Positions 25,108 to 33,741 of a stretch of 47,157 nt of DNA are shown in pieces. This DNA is from an uncultured Eubacteriales bacterium. Lineage in GTDB: Bacteria > Bacillota > Clostridia > UBA1381 > UBA9506. The position numbers and the translations under genes were made by a program. How positions within the stretch are numbered: position 1 is the stretch's first letter; the number at the start of each line of letters is the position of its first letter. Location of the stretch: positions 1 to 47,157 of the forward strand of contig UQYH01000002.1 of assembly GCA_900545185.1 (NCBI GenBank), written 5' to 3'. The notes beneath the pieces were generated by a model. The model was not told the origin of the DNA and did not search any database. It was given only the letters and a program-made list of their open reading frames with translations.

Positions 25108-27306
25108 CTAATCCACATCCAAATAGCGGAACTCTACATCTACAATGGTGCCTTCTTCTACCTCTGTACCGGCCTCCGGGGTTTGACCGCCGGCAATCGT
25201 CATGTTAGAGGATTTGCCCGCCGACCCCGCACCGGAGATGGAAAGGTTCAGCCGATGCTCGGCCAAACGCGCCTGTACCTCGGAAAGAGAGAGGTTTGTT
25301 ACATCGGGTACGGTGACCTTTTGCGTGGCGTTCTCTTCGGTATATAAAATGACAACCGAGCCGGCAGCCAGCGTTGCACCGGTTTTGGGAACCTGGCTTT
25401 TAACGGTTTCGCCGTCTCCCACAATTCTATAGTTCAGGTTTTCACTCGTTAAATTCTTTTTGGCATTGTCAAGGGACAGCCCCTTCACATCCGGTACGTA
25501 AACATCCAGGCTTTGCTTTTCTTCCTCGGTATATTGCGGTTCTACGCCCATATAGCGCAGCGTATCCTCCAAAATTTTGGCTACAACGGGTGCGGCAATG
25601 GCGCCGCCGTAATACTGGCCGTTAGAAGGCTCATCCAGCACCACCAGGCAGGCAACCTTGGGGTCGTTTGCCGGGGCAAAGGCAATAAACGAAGAAATAT
25701 ATTTGCCGTTGCCGCGCGGCAGCTTTTCGGATGTACCGGTTTTACCGGCTACGCGGTAGCCCTTAATGTATGCGTTTTGGCCGGTACCGTTTGTAACGGT
25801 GTTTTCCAGCATGGCGCACATTTGCTCGGAGGTTTTTTGTGAAATGACCTGCCGCACAATGGTCGGCTCTGTCTTTTTCACAACGTTGCCTTCGTCATCT
25901 AACAGTTCTTTTACCAAATAGGGCTTCATCAGCTTGCCGCCGTTTGCCACAGCGCCGACGGCCGAGATCATTTGCAGCGGCGTTACAACAGGCCCCTGGC
26001 CGAAAGAGGCGGTTGCCAGCTCGACCACGTTGTAGTTCTGGTCAGAGTAGAAAACGCCCTTTGCTTCGCCGGGCAGGTCGAAGCCGGTGGTGTCCAAAAA
26101 GCCGAAGGCTTTGTAATAATCCTTAAATTTTTCCTTGCCGACCATTAAGCCAACCTCAATAAAAGCAGGGTTGCAGGAGTTTTTAACGGCATCGGCAAAG
26201 GTTTGCGCACCGTGACCTTCCTTGTGCGAACAGCTGATGACGCGGTTTTCCACCTTTTTGGAGCCGGAGCAGAAAAACGGTGTTTCGGGTGTAATCAGCC
26301 CTTCCTCCAGCGCCATGCAGCCCGTTATGATTTTAAAGCACGAGCCGGGCTCATACGAATCCACAACGGCTTTGTTACGCCACATTTTTTGCAGCGCGTT
26401 AGAGCGCGCCTGTGTGCGCTCTTCTTGGTTTGAAATGGCGCTTACCTGCGCTTCCACATCATCCGGCAGCTTAAACGGGTTGTTTAAGTCAAAATCCTGC
26501 TTGGTAACCATGGCAAGCACTTCGCCGGTTTGCACATCCGTCACAATGGCAGAGGCGCCGGCCTGCACCTTTTCATCATAATAAGCTGTTTCCAAGTGCT
26601 TTTCGGTAAAATGCTGAATCACCTCGTCAATGGTCAGCACCACGTTGACGCCGTTTTCGGGGTCGATGTGTTTTTCTTCTTTAAAGGGCATATCGGTATC
26701 CAGCGCATTTTTTAAGGCGATGGTGCGGCCGGGCGTACCCTTTAACTGCTCGTCATACAGCTTTTCAATGCCGCCCAGGCCTTGGTTATCCGTGCCGACA
26801 AAGCCCAATATGTGCGAGGCAAAGTTGCCGTAAGGATAATAACGCTTGGCATCCTCCTGCAAATATACGCCGATTAGCTCCATTTCACGGATTTGCGTTG
26901 CGGCGTCATCTTCAATGCGGCGTTTTATGGTCACATAATTCGTTTTTTTGGCAAGCAAATTTTCAATTTCAGAAGCGTCCATCTCCAAAACGGATGCCAG
27001 CTTGGCGGCAATATCTGCCGCATCGGCCTTTTTGGAGTTTTTAATTTCGTTCGGATTGGCGGTTACGGTTTGCGCGGTAGAGCTTTGCGCCAGCTTTTTT
27101 TTGTTACGGTCATAAATGGCGCCGCGCTGCGAGGCCACAAGACTGTCACGCGTTTGCTGCTCTATGGCGCGTTTTTGCAAATCACTGCCACGGACAAACT
27201 GTAAAAAAACAAGCCTTACGCCAAGCAGAGTTAAAATTGAGGCAAAGGCTATAAAGGTCGTTAAAATTCGTATTCTAAGTTTACGTTTCGGCATGGTTTT
27301 GTTCAT
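25108..27306 (-). CDS. Class B penicillin-binding transpeptidase with two PASTA domains
   Basis: Septal peptidoglycan transpeptidase of the PBP2B/SpoVD/FtsI type, partner of FtsW. Layout for a 732-residue reading: basic cytoplasmic tail, one membrane helix (ILTTFIAFASILTLLGVRL), dimerisation domain, transpeptidase domain with SCFK (nucleophile Ser), SCN and KTGT motifs, then two C-terminal PASTA domains (VPDVKGLSLDNA and VPDVTNLSLSEV). Two PASTA domains resemble B. subtilis PBP2B more than SpoVD. The start is uncertain: ATG at 27306, ATG at 27294 and GTG at 27345 are all in frame and none has a clear ribosome binding site. Confidence 0.93.
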   Translation of the reverse strand: MNKTMPKRKLRIRILTTFIAFASILTLLGVRLVFLQFVRGSDLQKRAIEQQTRDSLVASQRGAIYDRNKKKLAQSSTAQTVTANPNEIKNSKKADAADIAAKLASVLEMDASEIENLLAKKTNYVTIKRRIEDDAATQIREMELIGVYLQEDAKRYYPYGNFASHILGFVGTDNQGLGGIEKLYDEQLKGTPGRTIALKNALDTDMPFKEEKHIDPENGVNVVLTIDEVIQHFTEKHLETAYYDEKVQAGASAIVTDVQTGEVLAMVTKQDFDLNNPFKLPDDVEAQVSAISNQEERTQARSNALQKMWRNKAVVDSYEPGSCFKIITGCMALEEGLITPETPFFCSGSKKVENRVISCSHKEGHGAQTFADAVKNSCNPAFIEVGLMVGKEKFKDYYKAFGFLDTTGFDLPGEAKGVFYSDQNYNVVELATASFGQGPVVTPLQMISAVGAVANGGKLMKPYLVKELLDDEGNVVKKTEPTIVRQVISQKTSEQMCAMLENTVTNGTGQNAYIKGYRVAGKTGTSEKLPRGNGKYISSFIAFAPANDPKVACLVVLDEPSNGQYYGGAIAAPVVAKILEDTLRYMGVEPQYTEEEKQSLDVYVPDVKGLSLDNAKKNLTSENLNYRIVGDGETVKSQVPKTGATLAAGSVVILYTEENATQKVTVPDVTNLSLSEVQARLAEHRLNLSISGAGSAGKSSNMTIAGGQTPEAGTEVEEGTIVDVEFRYLDVD

Positions 27307-27345
27307 ATGCTTTTTTGCGAGGTCGAAAAAGGAGGCTCGTGCCAC

Positions 27346-27492
27346 TGTCCATTCCGGTGCATCGGCTTTGCCTTACACACCTCACAGGGGGCGAGTCCCC
27401 TACTTTTACTCCGCGGCTCCTTTTAAGACTACGGTTTATATATAGTATCATCTTCGGTAAAATATGCCTGTGGGGGCACATGGCATGCTGTT
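27346..27492 (-). promoter_or_regulatory. ftsL-PBP gap with hairpin and weak promoter candidate
   Basis: No gene is seen. On the minus strand a possible promoter reads TTTTAC (27462-27457), 16 nt, TATAAA (27440-27435). An AAAAGGAG motif at 27424-27417 is not followed by a start codon. AGGGG/CCCCT (27386-27401) forms a short GC-rich hairpin. The gap is long for this otherwise tight cluster, so separate control of the PBP is possible. Confidence 0.3.
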
Positions 27493-27978
27493 TTAGTCTG
27501 CGTATGCCATCAGGCCTTTAAAAAATTCGGCAATGCGGCTGGCCGGTGCAAACTCACGCGAGGCGGTCTTTTCAACGTAATCTACGGGCGCAAGATCAAT
27601 ATACACGGTTTGATATTTTTCGGCGCGGCGCATGCCCAACTCGTTTTGTGCAACGGCTTCTACCTTTTTTAAATCCAAAGAACGGTCAATTTCAAATTGC
27701 AGCTTTTCGTTTGCGGTTACCAAAGCGTTTAATTCATCCTGCTTCTTTTCTACGGCGTTGCATTTATCCGTAATGATCACAGCGCGATATAAAACCACAA
27801 AAGCACAGGCCATAACCAATAAAATTTTAACAATGTTCATCACATTTGCTCTTGTTTTGGCAGCCTGCTGCTTTTTGCTGGACACCCTGATTCTGACATT
27901 GGACTGCCGCTTGGGTGCCTGCTGCGGATACGCATGACTTGCCGCGGTGTTATAGGCTAGGTTACTTCTGTAATTCAT
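27493..27978 (-). CDS. ftsL: FtsL-like divisome protein
   Basis: A 161-residue bitopic protein: basic cytoplasmic region (SNVRIRVSSKKQQAAKTRAN), one membrane helix (VMNIVKILLVMACAFVVLYR), then an extracytoplasmic coiled coil (KCNAVEKKQDELNALVTANEKL) and a short C-terminal part. Sequence conservation in FtsL is low, so identity rests on topology and on its place between rsmH and the class B PBP. The ATG at 27978 has CGGAG about 9 nt upstream; a longer reading to 28050 lacks such a site. The coiled coil should pair with DivIC, which is not encoded here. Confidence 0.8.
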   Translation of the reverse strand: MNYRSNLAYNTAASHAYPQQAPKRQSNVRIRVSSKKQQAAKTRANVMNIVKILLVMACAFVVLYRAVIITDKCNAVEKKQDELNALVTANEKLQFEIDRSLDLKKVEAVAQNELGMRRAEKYQTVYIDLAPVDYVEKTASREFAPASRIAEFFKGLMAYAD

Positions 27979-28071
27979 GTGGTTCACTCCGTTCTTTTTT
28001 ATCAAAATAATCATCTCTGTATCAGACTCTGTTTTTCTGCAAGAAATCATCTTACGCGGTACGGTTTTTTC

Positions 28072-29034
28072 TTATTCTTCGGATCTTTTCTCAAAAATGC
28101 GCAGCTTTGCGCTTCGTGCGCGCGGATTTTCGTTTAGCTCGGCTTCTGTCGGCATAATCGGCTTCCGCGTGATCACGCGGCCTGCGCTTTTCTTGCCGCA
28201 GGTGCAAACAGGACATTCGGGCGGACAGGTGCAGCCCCGTTCCCGTTCCCGAAGAATGTTTTTCACAATCCGATCCTCCAGCGAATGGAAGGTGATGACG
28301 GCCAGTCTGCCGTGCGGTGCCAAAACGTCTATAAAATCGTGCAGTGCGGTTTGCAAGCCGCCCAGCTCGTTATTCACTTCAATCCGAATGGCCTGAAACG
28401 TACGTTTGGCCGGGTGCGGCCCGTCACGTCTTGCGTTTTTCGGGACGGCACGTTTAATAATATCGACCAGCTCACCGGTGGTTTCAATCGGCGATTGGCT
28501 GCGTGCGTTTACAATAAATTCAACAATGCGCTTAGCCCAGCGTTCTTCACCATAGGTGAAAATAATGGCTTCAAGCTGTTCGGCCGGGTAGGTGTTTACA
28601 ATCTCTTTGGCCGAAAGGGGGTCGCTTTGGTTCATGCGCATATCAAGCGGTGCATCCTGCATGTAAGAAAAGCCGCGCCCGGCTTCATCCAGCTGATGGG
28701 AGGAAACACCCAAATCCATTAAAGCGCCGTCTAAGGCGGTTATGTTCAGTTCCGTTAAAACAGATTTCACTTCCGTATAATTGCGGTTGACAAGCGTTAC
28801 ACGCTCGCTATAGGGGCTCAGTCGCAAGCCGGCGGCGGCTATTGCCTCCGGGTCGCGGTCAAAACCGATTAAGCGGCCGCCTGCGGTTAAACGTTTTGCA
28901 ATTTCGCTGCTGTGCCCGGCGCCGCCGAGTGTTGCATCGGCATAGATGCCGTCCGGCTTAAGCCGCAAAGCGTCCAAACAGGGGGCAAGCATAACGGGGG
29001 TGTGGTGAAAACCCGGCGCTTCCGTGTTCATCAT
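28072..29034 (-). CDS. rsmH: 16S rRNA (cytosine-1402-N4)-methyltransferase RsmH (MraW)
   Basis: SAM-dependent methylase of C1402 in 16S rRNA. The 320-residue protein has the opening HTPVMLAPCLDAL, SAM loop DATLGGAGHSSEIAKRL, and DLGVSSHQLDEAGRGFSY, followed by VITFHSLEDRIVKN and the cysteine-rich CTCPPECPVCTCG segment. The ATG overlaps the mraZ stop by 4 nt (ATGA). It is the second gene of the dcw cluster, as usual. Confidence 0.96.
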   Translation of the reverse strand: MMNTEAPGFHHTPVMLAPCLDALRLKPDGIYADATLGGAGHSSEIAKRLTAGGRLIGFDRDPEAIAAAGLRLSPYSERVTLVNRNYTEVKSVLTELNITALDGALMDLGVSSHQLDEAGRGFSYMQDAPLDMRMNQSDPLSAKEIVNTYPAEQLEAIIFTYGEERWAKRIVEFIVNARSQSPIETTGELVDIIKRAVPKNARRDGPHPAKRTFQAIRIEVNNELGGLQTALHDFIDVLAPHGRLAVITFHSLEDRIVKNILRERERGCTCPPECPVCTCGKKSAGRVITRKPIMPTEAELNENPRARSAKLRIFEKRSEE

Positions 29035-29462
29035 AGGCCGAGCAGCTCCATTTTTTCCGAAAGCTCATCGGGACTGAAATTGTCAAAGCTGTGCGCATCC
29101 TCCCAAACCTGTGTGTTCCAGATTTCGGCGCGATTTGAAACACCGACAATGGTAACATCCTTGGAAAGACCTGCATATTCGCGCAGATTGTTCGGCAGCA
29201 TGATGCGTCCCTGCTTATCCATTTCACATTCGCATGCCTTAGAGAAAAAGAAGCGTGTAAAGGCACGGGCATCCTTATTGGCAATGGATGTGGCATCCAG
29301 CTTGGCTTTTAAGCGGTCAAATTCTTCCTGCGGAAAAATAAAAAGGCAGTTATCAAGACCCAGAGTGACAAAAAAAGTGTCTCCCAGCTCGTCGCGGAAC
29401 TTAGAGGGAATAAAAATACGCCCTTTTGCATCCAGCGTGTGCTGATATTCACCGATGAACAT
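29031..29462 (-). CDS. mraZ: Transcriptional regulator MraZ
   Basis: DNA-binding autoregulator of the dcw operon, forming ring-shaped oligomers. The 143-residue protein has the two AbrB-like SpoVT repeats with DxxGR motifs: DAKGRIFIPSKFRDEL and DKQGRIMLPNNLREYA. AGGTGG precedes the ATG. Two AAAGTGG boxes lie just downstream of the operon's -10, the expected MraZ target. It is the first gene of the 16-kb minus-strand cluster. Confidence 0.95.
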   Translation of the reverse strand: MFIGEYQHTLDAKGRIFIPSKFRDELGDTFFVTLGLDNCLFIFPQEEFDRLKAKLDATSIANKDARAFTRFFFSKACECEMDKQGRIMLPNNLREYAGLSKDVTIVGVSNRAEIWNTQVWEDAHSFDNFSPDELSEKMELLGL

Positions 29463-29571
29463 GCCTTTTCACCACCTTTTTCCGAAGAATTTGATATAAA
29501 TCCTGTCATTCTTTTGCGGTGCGTTTACAATTTTGCAAGAAATTGTTTATCAATTTTTAAGGAACGGCGCA

Positions 29572-29588
29572 CCACTTTACACCACTTT
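29572..29588 (-). promoter_or_regulatory. Two MraZ boxes (AAAGTGG) at the dcw promoter
   Basis: On the minus strand AAAGTGG occurs at 29588-29582 and 29578-29572, a 10-bp repeat with a 3-nt spacer. This matches the MraZ box pattern described for Mycoplasma and other Bacillota. The boxes begin 6 nt past the -10, over the likely transcription start, so bound MraZ should affect initiation. Confidence 0.8.
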
Positions 29589-29594
29589 AGTTTA

Positions 29595-29623
29595 ATTTTA
29601 CTCTATTTTAATGGATTTTGCAA
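29595..29623 (-). promoter_or_regulatory. dcw cluster promoter
   Basis: Minus-strand TTGCAA (29623-29618), a 17-nt spacer and TAAAAT (29600-29595) form a good sigma-A promoter. It reads into the MraZ boxes and then mraZ, leaving a leader of about 125 nt. Confidence 0.75.
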
Positions 29624-29842
29624 GTGTTTTTGCAAAAAAAATTTAATTTTTTTGCAATCAAAACTTAATATACAAGATGTTGTGTGTAATAATTATGACA
29701 CACAAGATTTTCTTGCTATGACTGGGTTTGCGCGATATATGTCGCAAAAGTGTGACAAAAAATTACGCCAATATTACACGAAAGATTACAAGCAAATTTC
29801 ATTGGGTGGTGCAAAATGGGGGAAATATGACAAAATTAAGAC
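29624..29842. other. AT-rich spacer between the divergent dcw and ytrA-like units
   Basis: No gene is supported here. Two inverted repeats are visible: TTGTGTG (29680-29686) with CACACAA (29699-29705), and a TTTGCG/CGCAAA pair around 29724-29746. Either could be a regulator site upstream of the dcw promoter; no known regulator can be assigned. Confidence 0.35.
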
Positions 29843-29871
29843 TTGACAAAACAAGAAACGGGTGATATCAT
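29843..29871 (+). promoter_or_regulatory. Promoter of the YtrA-like operon
   Basis: TTGACA (29843-29848), a 17-nt spacer and TATCAT (29866-29871) form a likely sigma-A promoter. The operator palindrome begins 5 nt after the -10, so repression by the encoded GntR protein would block initiation. Confidence 0.75.
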
Positions 29872-29875
29872 AATA

Positions 29876-29900
29876 ACTGTATTAGTGCACGTAGTACAGT
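29876..29900 (+). promoter_or_regulatory. YtrA-type GntR operator
   Basis: A 25-nt palindrome with ACTGTA and TACAGT ends and a GTGCAC centre flanked by TA dinucleotides. Its shape and AGTGCA core resemble the operators of YtrA-subfamily GntR repressors. It lies between the -10 and the gntR start, so autoregulation is expected. Confidence 0.8.
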
Positions 29901-29916
29901 TAAGGCGGTGATAGAC

Positions 29917-30285
29917 TTGATTCAAATTGATTACCGAAGTCAAAAGGCCATTTACGAGCAGGTGCGTGACGAGCTGAAAAAGCTGATTATGCGCGGTGTG
30001 CTGCGCCGGGATGAAAAAATTCCTTCGGTGCGCGAAATTGCGGGCAGCCTGGCCATTAATCCCAACACGGTGCAGCGCGCCTATCGCGAGCTGGAAAACG
30101 AAGGCTTTATTTATTCGGTGAAGGGCAAGGGAAATTTTGTATCGCCCAGGGAGGATGCGGAGCAGAAGGAGCGAGCGGAAGCGCTTTTAAAAACCTTTTC
30201 TTCTGCCGCGGCCGAGCTTTTATATTTGGGTGTGCAAAAGGAAACACTTATCAGTTTAATTCAAAAAGGGGGCACGGCAGAATGA
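29917..30285 (+). CDS. GntR-family repressor, YtrA subfamily
   Basis: A short 122-residue regulator with an N-terminal winged helix-turn-helix (AIYEQVRDELKKLIMRGVL, KIPSVREIAGSLAINPNTVQRAYRELE) and a small C-terminal dimerisation segment, the layout of YtrA-type GntR proteins that control cell-envelope ABC transporters. I place the start at TTG 29917: the Shine-Dalgarno sequence TAAGGCGGTGAT lies at the right distance, whereas the GTG at 29908 overlaps it. A 25-nt operator palindrome precedes the gene. An ATGA overlap joins it to the ABC ATPase gene. Confidence 0.93.
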   Translation: MIQIDYRSQKAIYEQVRDELKKLIMRGVLRRDEKIPSVREIAGSLAINPNTVQRAYRELENEGFIYSVKGKGNFVSPREDAEQKERAEALLKTFSSAAAELLYLGVQKETLISLIQKGGTAE

Positions 30286-31181
30286 TTCAGATTGAAAATG
30301 TGACCAAGCGGTTTGAAGGCCATGTGGCGCTTAACTGCGTCAATGTTTCGGTTGCGTCGGGCAGCGTTTACGGCCTTGTGGGGCCGAACGGATCGGGCAA
30401 GACAACCTTAATTAAATGCCTGTGCGGCGTGTATCGCACAGACGGCGGCCGAATTTGCATAGACGGAGAGACGGTGTATGACAATCCGCAGCTTAAGGGG
30501 CGGATTTCGTATATTCCCGATGATTTATATTTTCCGCCGACCTATACGCCGCGTGATATGGCGACGTTATACCAAAGCCTGTACCCATCCTTTTCGTGGG
30601 AGCGGTATCGGGAGCTTTCGGCTTTGTTCGAGCTGGACGAAAAAAAGCGGATTGCACATTTTTCCAAGGGTATGCAAAAGCAGGTTGCGTTTTGGGTTTC
30701 GATGAGCTGTCGGCCGGATGTGGTGGTTTTGGATGAACCGGTAGACGGCTTAGACCCCGTAATGCGTAAAAAGGTGTGGAGCGTTTTATTGCGTGAGGTG
30801 GAGGAGCGGCAGGTAACGGTACTGATTTCCAGCCATAATCTGCGGGAACTTGAAGATGTTTGTGACCATGTCGGCATTTTACACCGCGGCGAGGTGCTGC
30901 TGCAAAAAGCGCTGTCGGATATGAAATCCGACACGTATAAGCTGCAAATTGCCTTTGAAAACGAGTTCCCCGAAGCGCTGCGGCAAGAGCTTACCATATT
31001 AAACCACATGCAAACGGGGCGCGTACATATGCTGATTCTGCGCGGCACACAAGAAGAGATTTTAAGCACGGTAGAGGCCTACGAGCCGCTTTTGGCCGAT
31101 TTGATTCCGCTGACGCTGGAAGAGGTATTTATTTATGAATTGGGAGGGAAGGGCTATGACTTTCAAAACATTTTGTCCTAA
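30282..31181 (+). CDS. ABC transporter ATP-binding protein
   Basis: A 299-residue ABC ATPase with Walker A GPNGSGKTTL, Q-loop region, signature HFSKGMQKQ, Walker B VVVLDEPVDGLDP and the H-loop SSHNL. After about residue 215 a C-terminal extension follows, as in drug- or peptide-exporting ATPases of the BcrA/YtrB type. It overlaps gntR by 4 nt and the next membrane-protein gene by 26 nt. With that neighbour it probably forms an exporter or an antibiotic-sensing complex. Confidence 0.93.
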   Translation: MIQIENVTKRFEGHVALNCVNVSVASGSVYGLVGPNGSGKTTLIKCLCGVYRTDGGRICIDGETVYDNPQLKGRISYIPDDLYFPPTYTPRDMATLYQSLYPSFSWERYRELSALFELDEKKRIAHFSKGMQKQVAFWVSMSCRPDVVVLDEPVDGLDPVMRKKVWSVLLREVEERQVTVLISSHNLRELEDVCDHVGILHRGEVLLQKALSDMKSDTYKLQIAFENEFPEALRQELTILNHMQTGRVHMLILRGTQEEILSTVEAYEPLLADLIPLTLEEVFIYELGGKGYDFQNILS

Positions 31182-32940
31182 ACGCGGCCTGGTGCGCTAT
31201 CAGCTGAAACGCTTTTGGTGGGTTTCGGCCGCCTATGGCTTGATTTTGTTTTTAATCGGCCCGTTTATGCTGCTGAATCAGGATCGGGACTATTTGGCCG
31301 AACGTGCCGTTACGCATCCCACAACGGTGGGCAGTTTTTTAATGAATCATACGGCCAGCTATATTTTGCTGATCGCTGCGGCGGTGATTTTGGGTGTGTG
31401 CGTTTGCCGCTTTATGCAAACGGTGCGCAGCGCTACGCTGTTTCATGCCATGCCCGTTACGCGCAGTGAGCTGTACATCAGCATGCTGACATCGGGCTTT
31501 ATTTTGTTGCTGCTGCCGCTGGCGGCCAACACGCTGATTTTTCTTTTGCTGTGCAGCGGGGGCAGCTTGCGCCTGGTGTTGCCGCCGCAATACATACTGG
31601 ACTGGTTCGGCGGTCAGCTGCTGACGGGAACCTCTGCCCTGTGCTTTTGTATTTGTCTGGGCGTTTTGTGCGGCAGCAGTGTGGCGCAGGCAGTGTTTGT
31701 CGGTGCGCTGTGCCTTATACCGATTGGCGTTTATAATGTTGTCTGCTGGCTGCTGGACGGCTGGCTGTTCAGCTTTACGCCCATCGTAGCACGTCAGTAC
31801 AACAATATTTTGCTTGAAATTTTACCGTTGTATCGGCCGCAGTACTTGCTGGGCGATGTTCGTCACGGCTGGATTTCGGTTTTGCAGGGTGTTTATATTG
31901 TACTGTTCGGCGGTCTGGGGCTTTGGGCGTTTTGCCGGCGCGATGTGGAGCATGCCGGGGACATAGTGGCTTTTTCGTGGATTCGCCCCGTGTTTTTATA
32001 CGGCACAACCTTTTGCGTGATGCTGGCCGGTTCGTTTTTTGTCCGCTCCGTATCGGCAAGCGCGCAGCATGGTGTGAATGTGCTTGTGATGCTTTTGTTC
32101 GCGCTTTTGGGTTATGCGGCGGCCAAAATGCTGCTGCAAAAATCGTTCCGCATTGCACAATATTATAAAGGTTATGTGGTGTTTGCAGTTTTGGTGCTGT
32201 TGGCGTATTTTGCCGTGGATGCCAACATCTTCGGCTACGGCAAGCATGTGCCGGATACAAATCGGATTGAGGCGGCCTATGTCAGCCGATCTTATCAATC
32301 GGACTGGGCGCGTGACCCCGAAGAAAGCAGCGGCACAAACGGCGCCAAGTTTTATGATGCGGTCAGCCTGGAAACGGTGCGTGCCTTGCACCAAAAGGCA
32401 ATAGACGGCGGCAAGACGGAAAGCAATGATTTAGAAAATCAAACGGTGTACATCGGCTATGTGCAAAAGGGCGGCCGCGGCACCGTGCGGCGGTATCGCG
32501 TGCCCCAAGAGGAGGTTTACACGCTTTTGAGTACGGATGCGGCCAAGGACAGCATGTATCCCGTTTTCCGCAAGCATCCCGAAAAAATTCGCTACATTGA
32601 AATAAACGGCGGCGAAGTCGTATCCGGCGCGGAAAAGGACGAACTGATTGCCTGTGTGCAAAAGGATTTGCAGGCGCTCTCTTATGAAGAAATTGACGGC
32701 AGCCGGCGGTACATGATGGCAGAAGCCGCCGGAGAAGCAATGCCGCTTACAACACCCGGGACGACAGCAACGGAGCCTATACCGGATGTTGCTGCGGCCG
32801 ATATACATTTTTACCGCCTGCATGTAAATGTACGCGCGGAGGACGGCACGAATCAGGATATTTATTTTGACTTGAATACAAATTTTACAAACACGCTGGC
32901 CTGGATTGAGAGCCACGGCTATCATTTAGGCGGAAAATAA
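31156..32940 (+). CDS. ABC-2-type membrane protein with large extracytoplasmic domain
   Basis: A 594-residue membrane protein. The first ~370 residues hold about 10 hydrophobic segments. The remaining ~220 residues (from about KHVPDTNRIEAAYV) are soluble and probably outside the cell, with a Pro/Thr-rich stretch (TTPGTTATEP). It resembles permease components of YtrA-controlled ABC systems, and the C-terminal part may be a DUF6449-like domain; I hold this family name loosely. The ATG at 31156 has GGGAGG just upstream, inside the ATPase gene. Substrate unknown; the context suggests envelope stress or antimicrobial peptides. Confidence 0.8.
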   Translation: MTFKTFCPKRGLVRYQLKRFWWVSAAYGLILFLIGPFMLLNQDRDYLAERAVTHPTTVGSFLMNHTASYILLIAAAVILGVCVCRFMQTVRSATLFHAMPVTRSELYISMLTSGFILLLLPLAANTLIFLLLCSGGSLRLVLPPQYILDWFGGQLLTGTSALCFCICLGVLCGSSVAQAVFVGALCLIPIGVYNVVCWLLDGWLFSFTPIVARQYNNILLEILPLYRPQYLLGDVRHGWISVLQGVYIVLFGGLGLWAFCRRDVEHAGDIVAFSWIRPVFLYGTTFCVMLAGSFFVRSVSASAQHGVNVLVMLLFALLGYAAAKMLLQKSFRIAQYYKGYVVFAVLVLLAYFAVDANIFGYGKHVPDTNRIEAAYVSRSYQSDWARDPEESSGTNGAKFYDAVSLETVRALHQKAIDGGKTESNDLENQTVYIGYVQKGGRGTVRRYRVPQEEVYTLLSTDAAKDSMYPVFRKHPEKIRYIEINGGEVVSGAEKDELIACVQKDLQALSYEEIDGSRRYMMAEAAGEAMPLTTPGTTATEPIPDVAAADIHFYRLHVNVRAEDGTNQDIYFDLNTNFTNTLAWIESHGYHLGGK

Positions 32941-32962
32941 CAGGATCGCACCAAAATTAAAT

Positions 32963-33011
32963 AAATCTTAAGAAATTTATGACCTAAATCTTAAAAATTT
33001 TCCCGTATACT
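32963..33011 (+). promoter_or_regulatory. Response-regulator direct repeats and promoter of vanR-like gene
   Basis: AAATCTTA occurs at 32963 and again at 32986, 23 nt apart, each followed by an A/T run. TATACT at 33006-33011 is a good -10 but the -35 position (CCTAAA) is poor. Direct repeats over a weak -35 are typical of OmpR-family activation, so this regulator probably activates its own operon. Confidence 0.55.
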
Positions 33012-33034
33012 GTGTTATGACGGAGGTGAGAAGT

Positions 33035-33718
33035 ATGAACATTTTGGTTGTGGATGACGATAAGGAGATTGTGGAAAGCATATCCATTTTTCTGCGCGGC
33101 GAGGGCTTTACGGTGCTGGCGGCCTATAACGGTCTTGATGCACTGGATATTCTGACGGAGCAAACCGTTCATTTGCTGCTTTTGGACATTATGATGCCGC
33201 GCATGGACGGGATTCAAACGCTGCTGGCGCTGCGCAAAACCAAAAACATTCCGGTCATTTTAATTTCGGCCAAAAGCGAGGATGCCGACAAAATCTTGGG
33301 GCTGACAGCCGGGGCGGACGATTACATCACAAAGCCGTTTAACCCCTCGGAGCTGGTGGCGCGCGTTAAATCGCACCTGCGGCGATACACGGTTTTGGGT
33401 GCGCTGGAAAAAGAGGAAGAAGGGCGGCTTGTAATAGACGGTCTGTGCCTTGACGCCGCGCAGAAGTCCCTGACGGTGGACGGCGAGCCGGTGCGCCTGA
33501 CGCCGATTGAATATAAAATTTTAGAGCTGCTGTGCCGCCATAGGGGACGCGTTTTTTCGGCCGAGGAAATTTACAAAAGGGTTTGGAACGAAGCGGCCGT
33601 GGTGGGCGACAATACCATTGCCGTGCACATTCGTCATATACGGGAGAAGATTGAAATTAACCCCAAAGAACCGCGTTATGTTAAGGTGGTTTGGGGTATT
33701 GGCTACAAGGTTTCGTAA
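33035..33718 (+). CDS. OmpR-family response regulator (VanR-like)
   Basis: A 227-residue regulator with receiver domain (DDD at 7-9, phospho-acceptor Asp51 in LLDIMMPRMDG, Lys in ITKPFN) and a C-terminal winged helix (LTPIEYKILELLC, TIAVHIRHIREKIE). The ATG at 33035 is set by CGGAGGTGAG just upstream; a TTG/GTG reading 18 nt earlier is less likely. The kinase gene follows 23 nt downstream. It resembles VanR/PdtaR-type regulators often found next to bacitracin- or peptide-responsive ABC genes, but no resistance enzyme is present. Confidence 0.93.
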   Translation: MNILVVDDDKEIVESISIFLRGEGFTVLAAYNGLDALDILTEQTVHLLLLDIMMPRMDGIQTLLALRKTKNIPVILISAKSEDADKILGLTAGADDYITKPFNPSELVARVKSHLRRYTVLGALEKEEEGRLVIDGLCLDAAQKSLTVDGEPVRLTPIEYKILELLCRHRGRVFSAEEIYKRVWNEAAVVGDNTIAVHIRHIREKIEINPKEPRYVKVVWGIGYKVS

Positions 33719-33741
33719 AAGCATCAGGGAGGATTTGGGTC

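Noticed and set aside
29439..29846. 135-residue plus-strand frame across the dcw promoter
   Set aside because: It crosses a clear minus-strand promoter and MraZ boxes, starts opposite mraZ, and its composition is that of AT-rich spacer.
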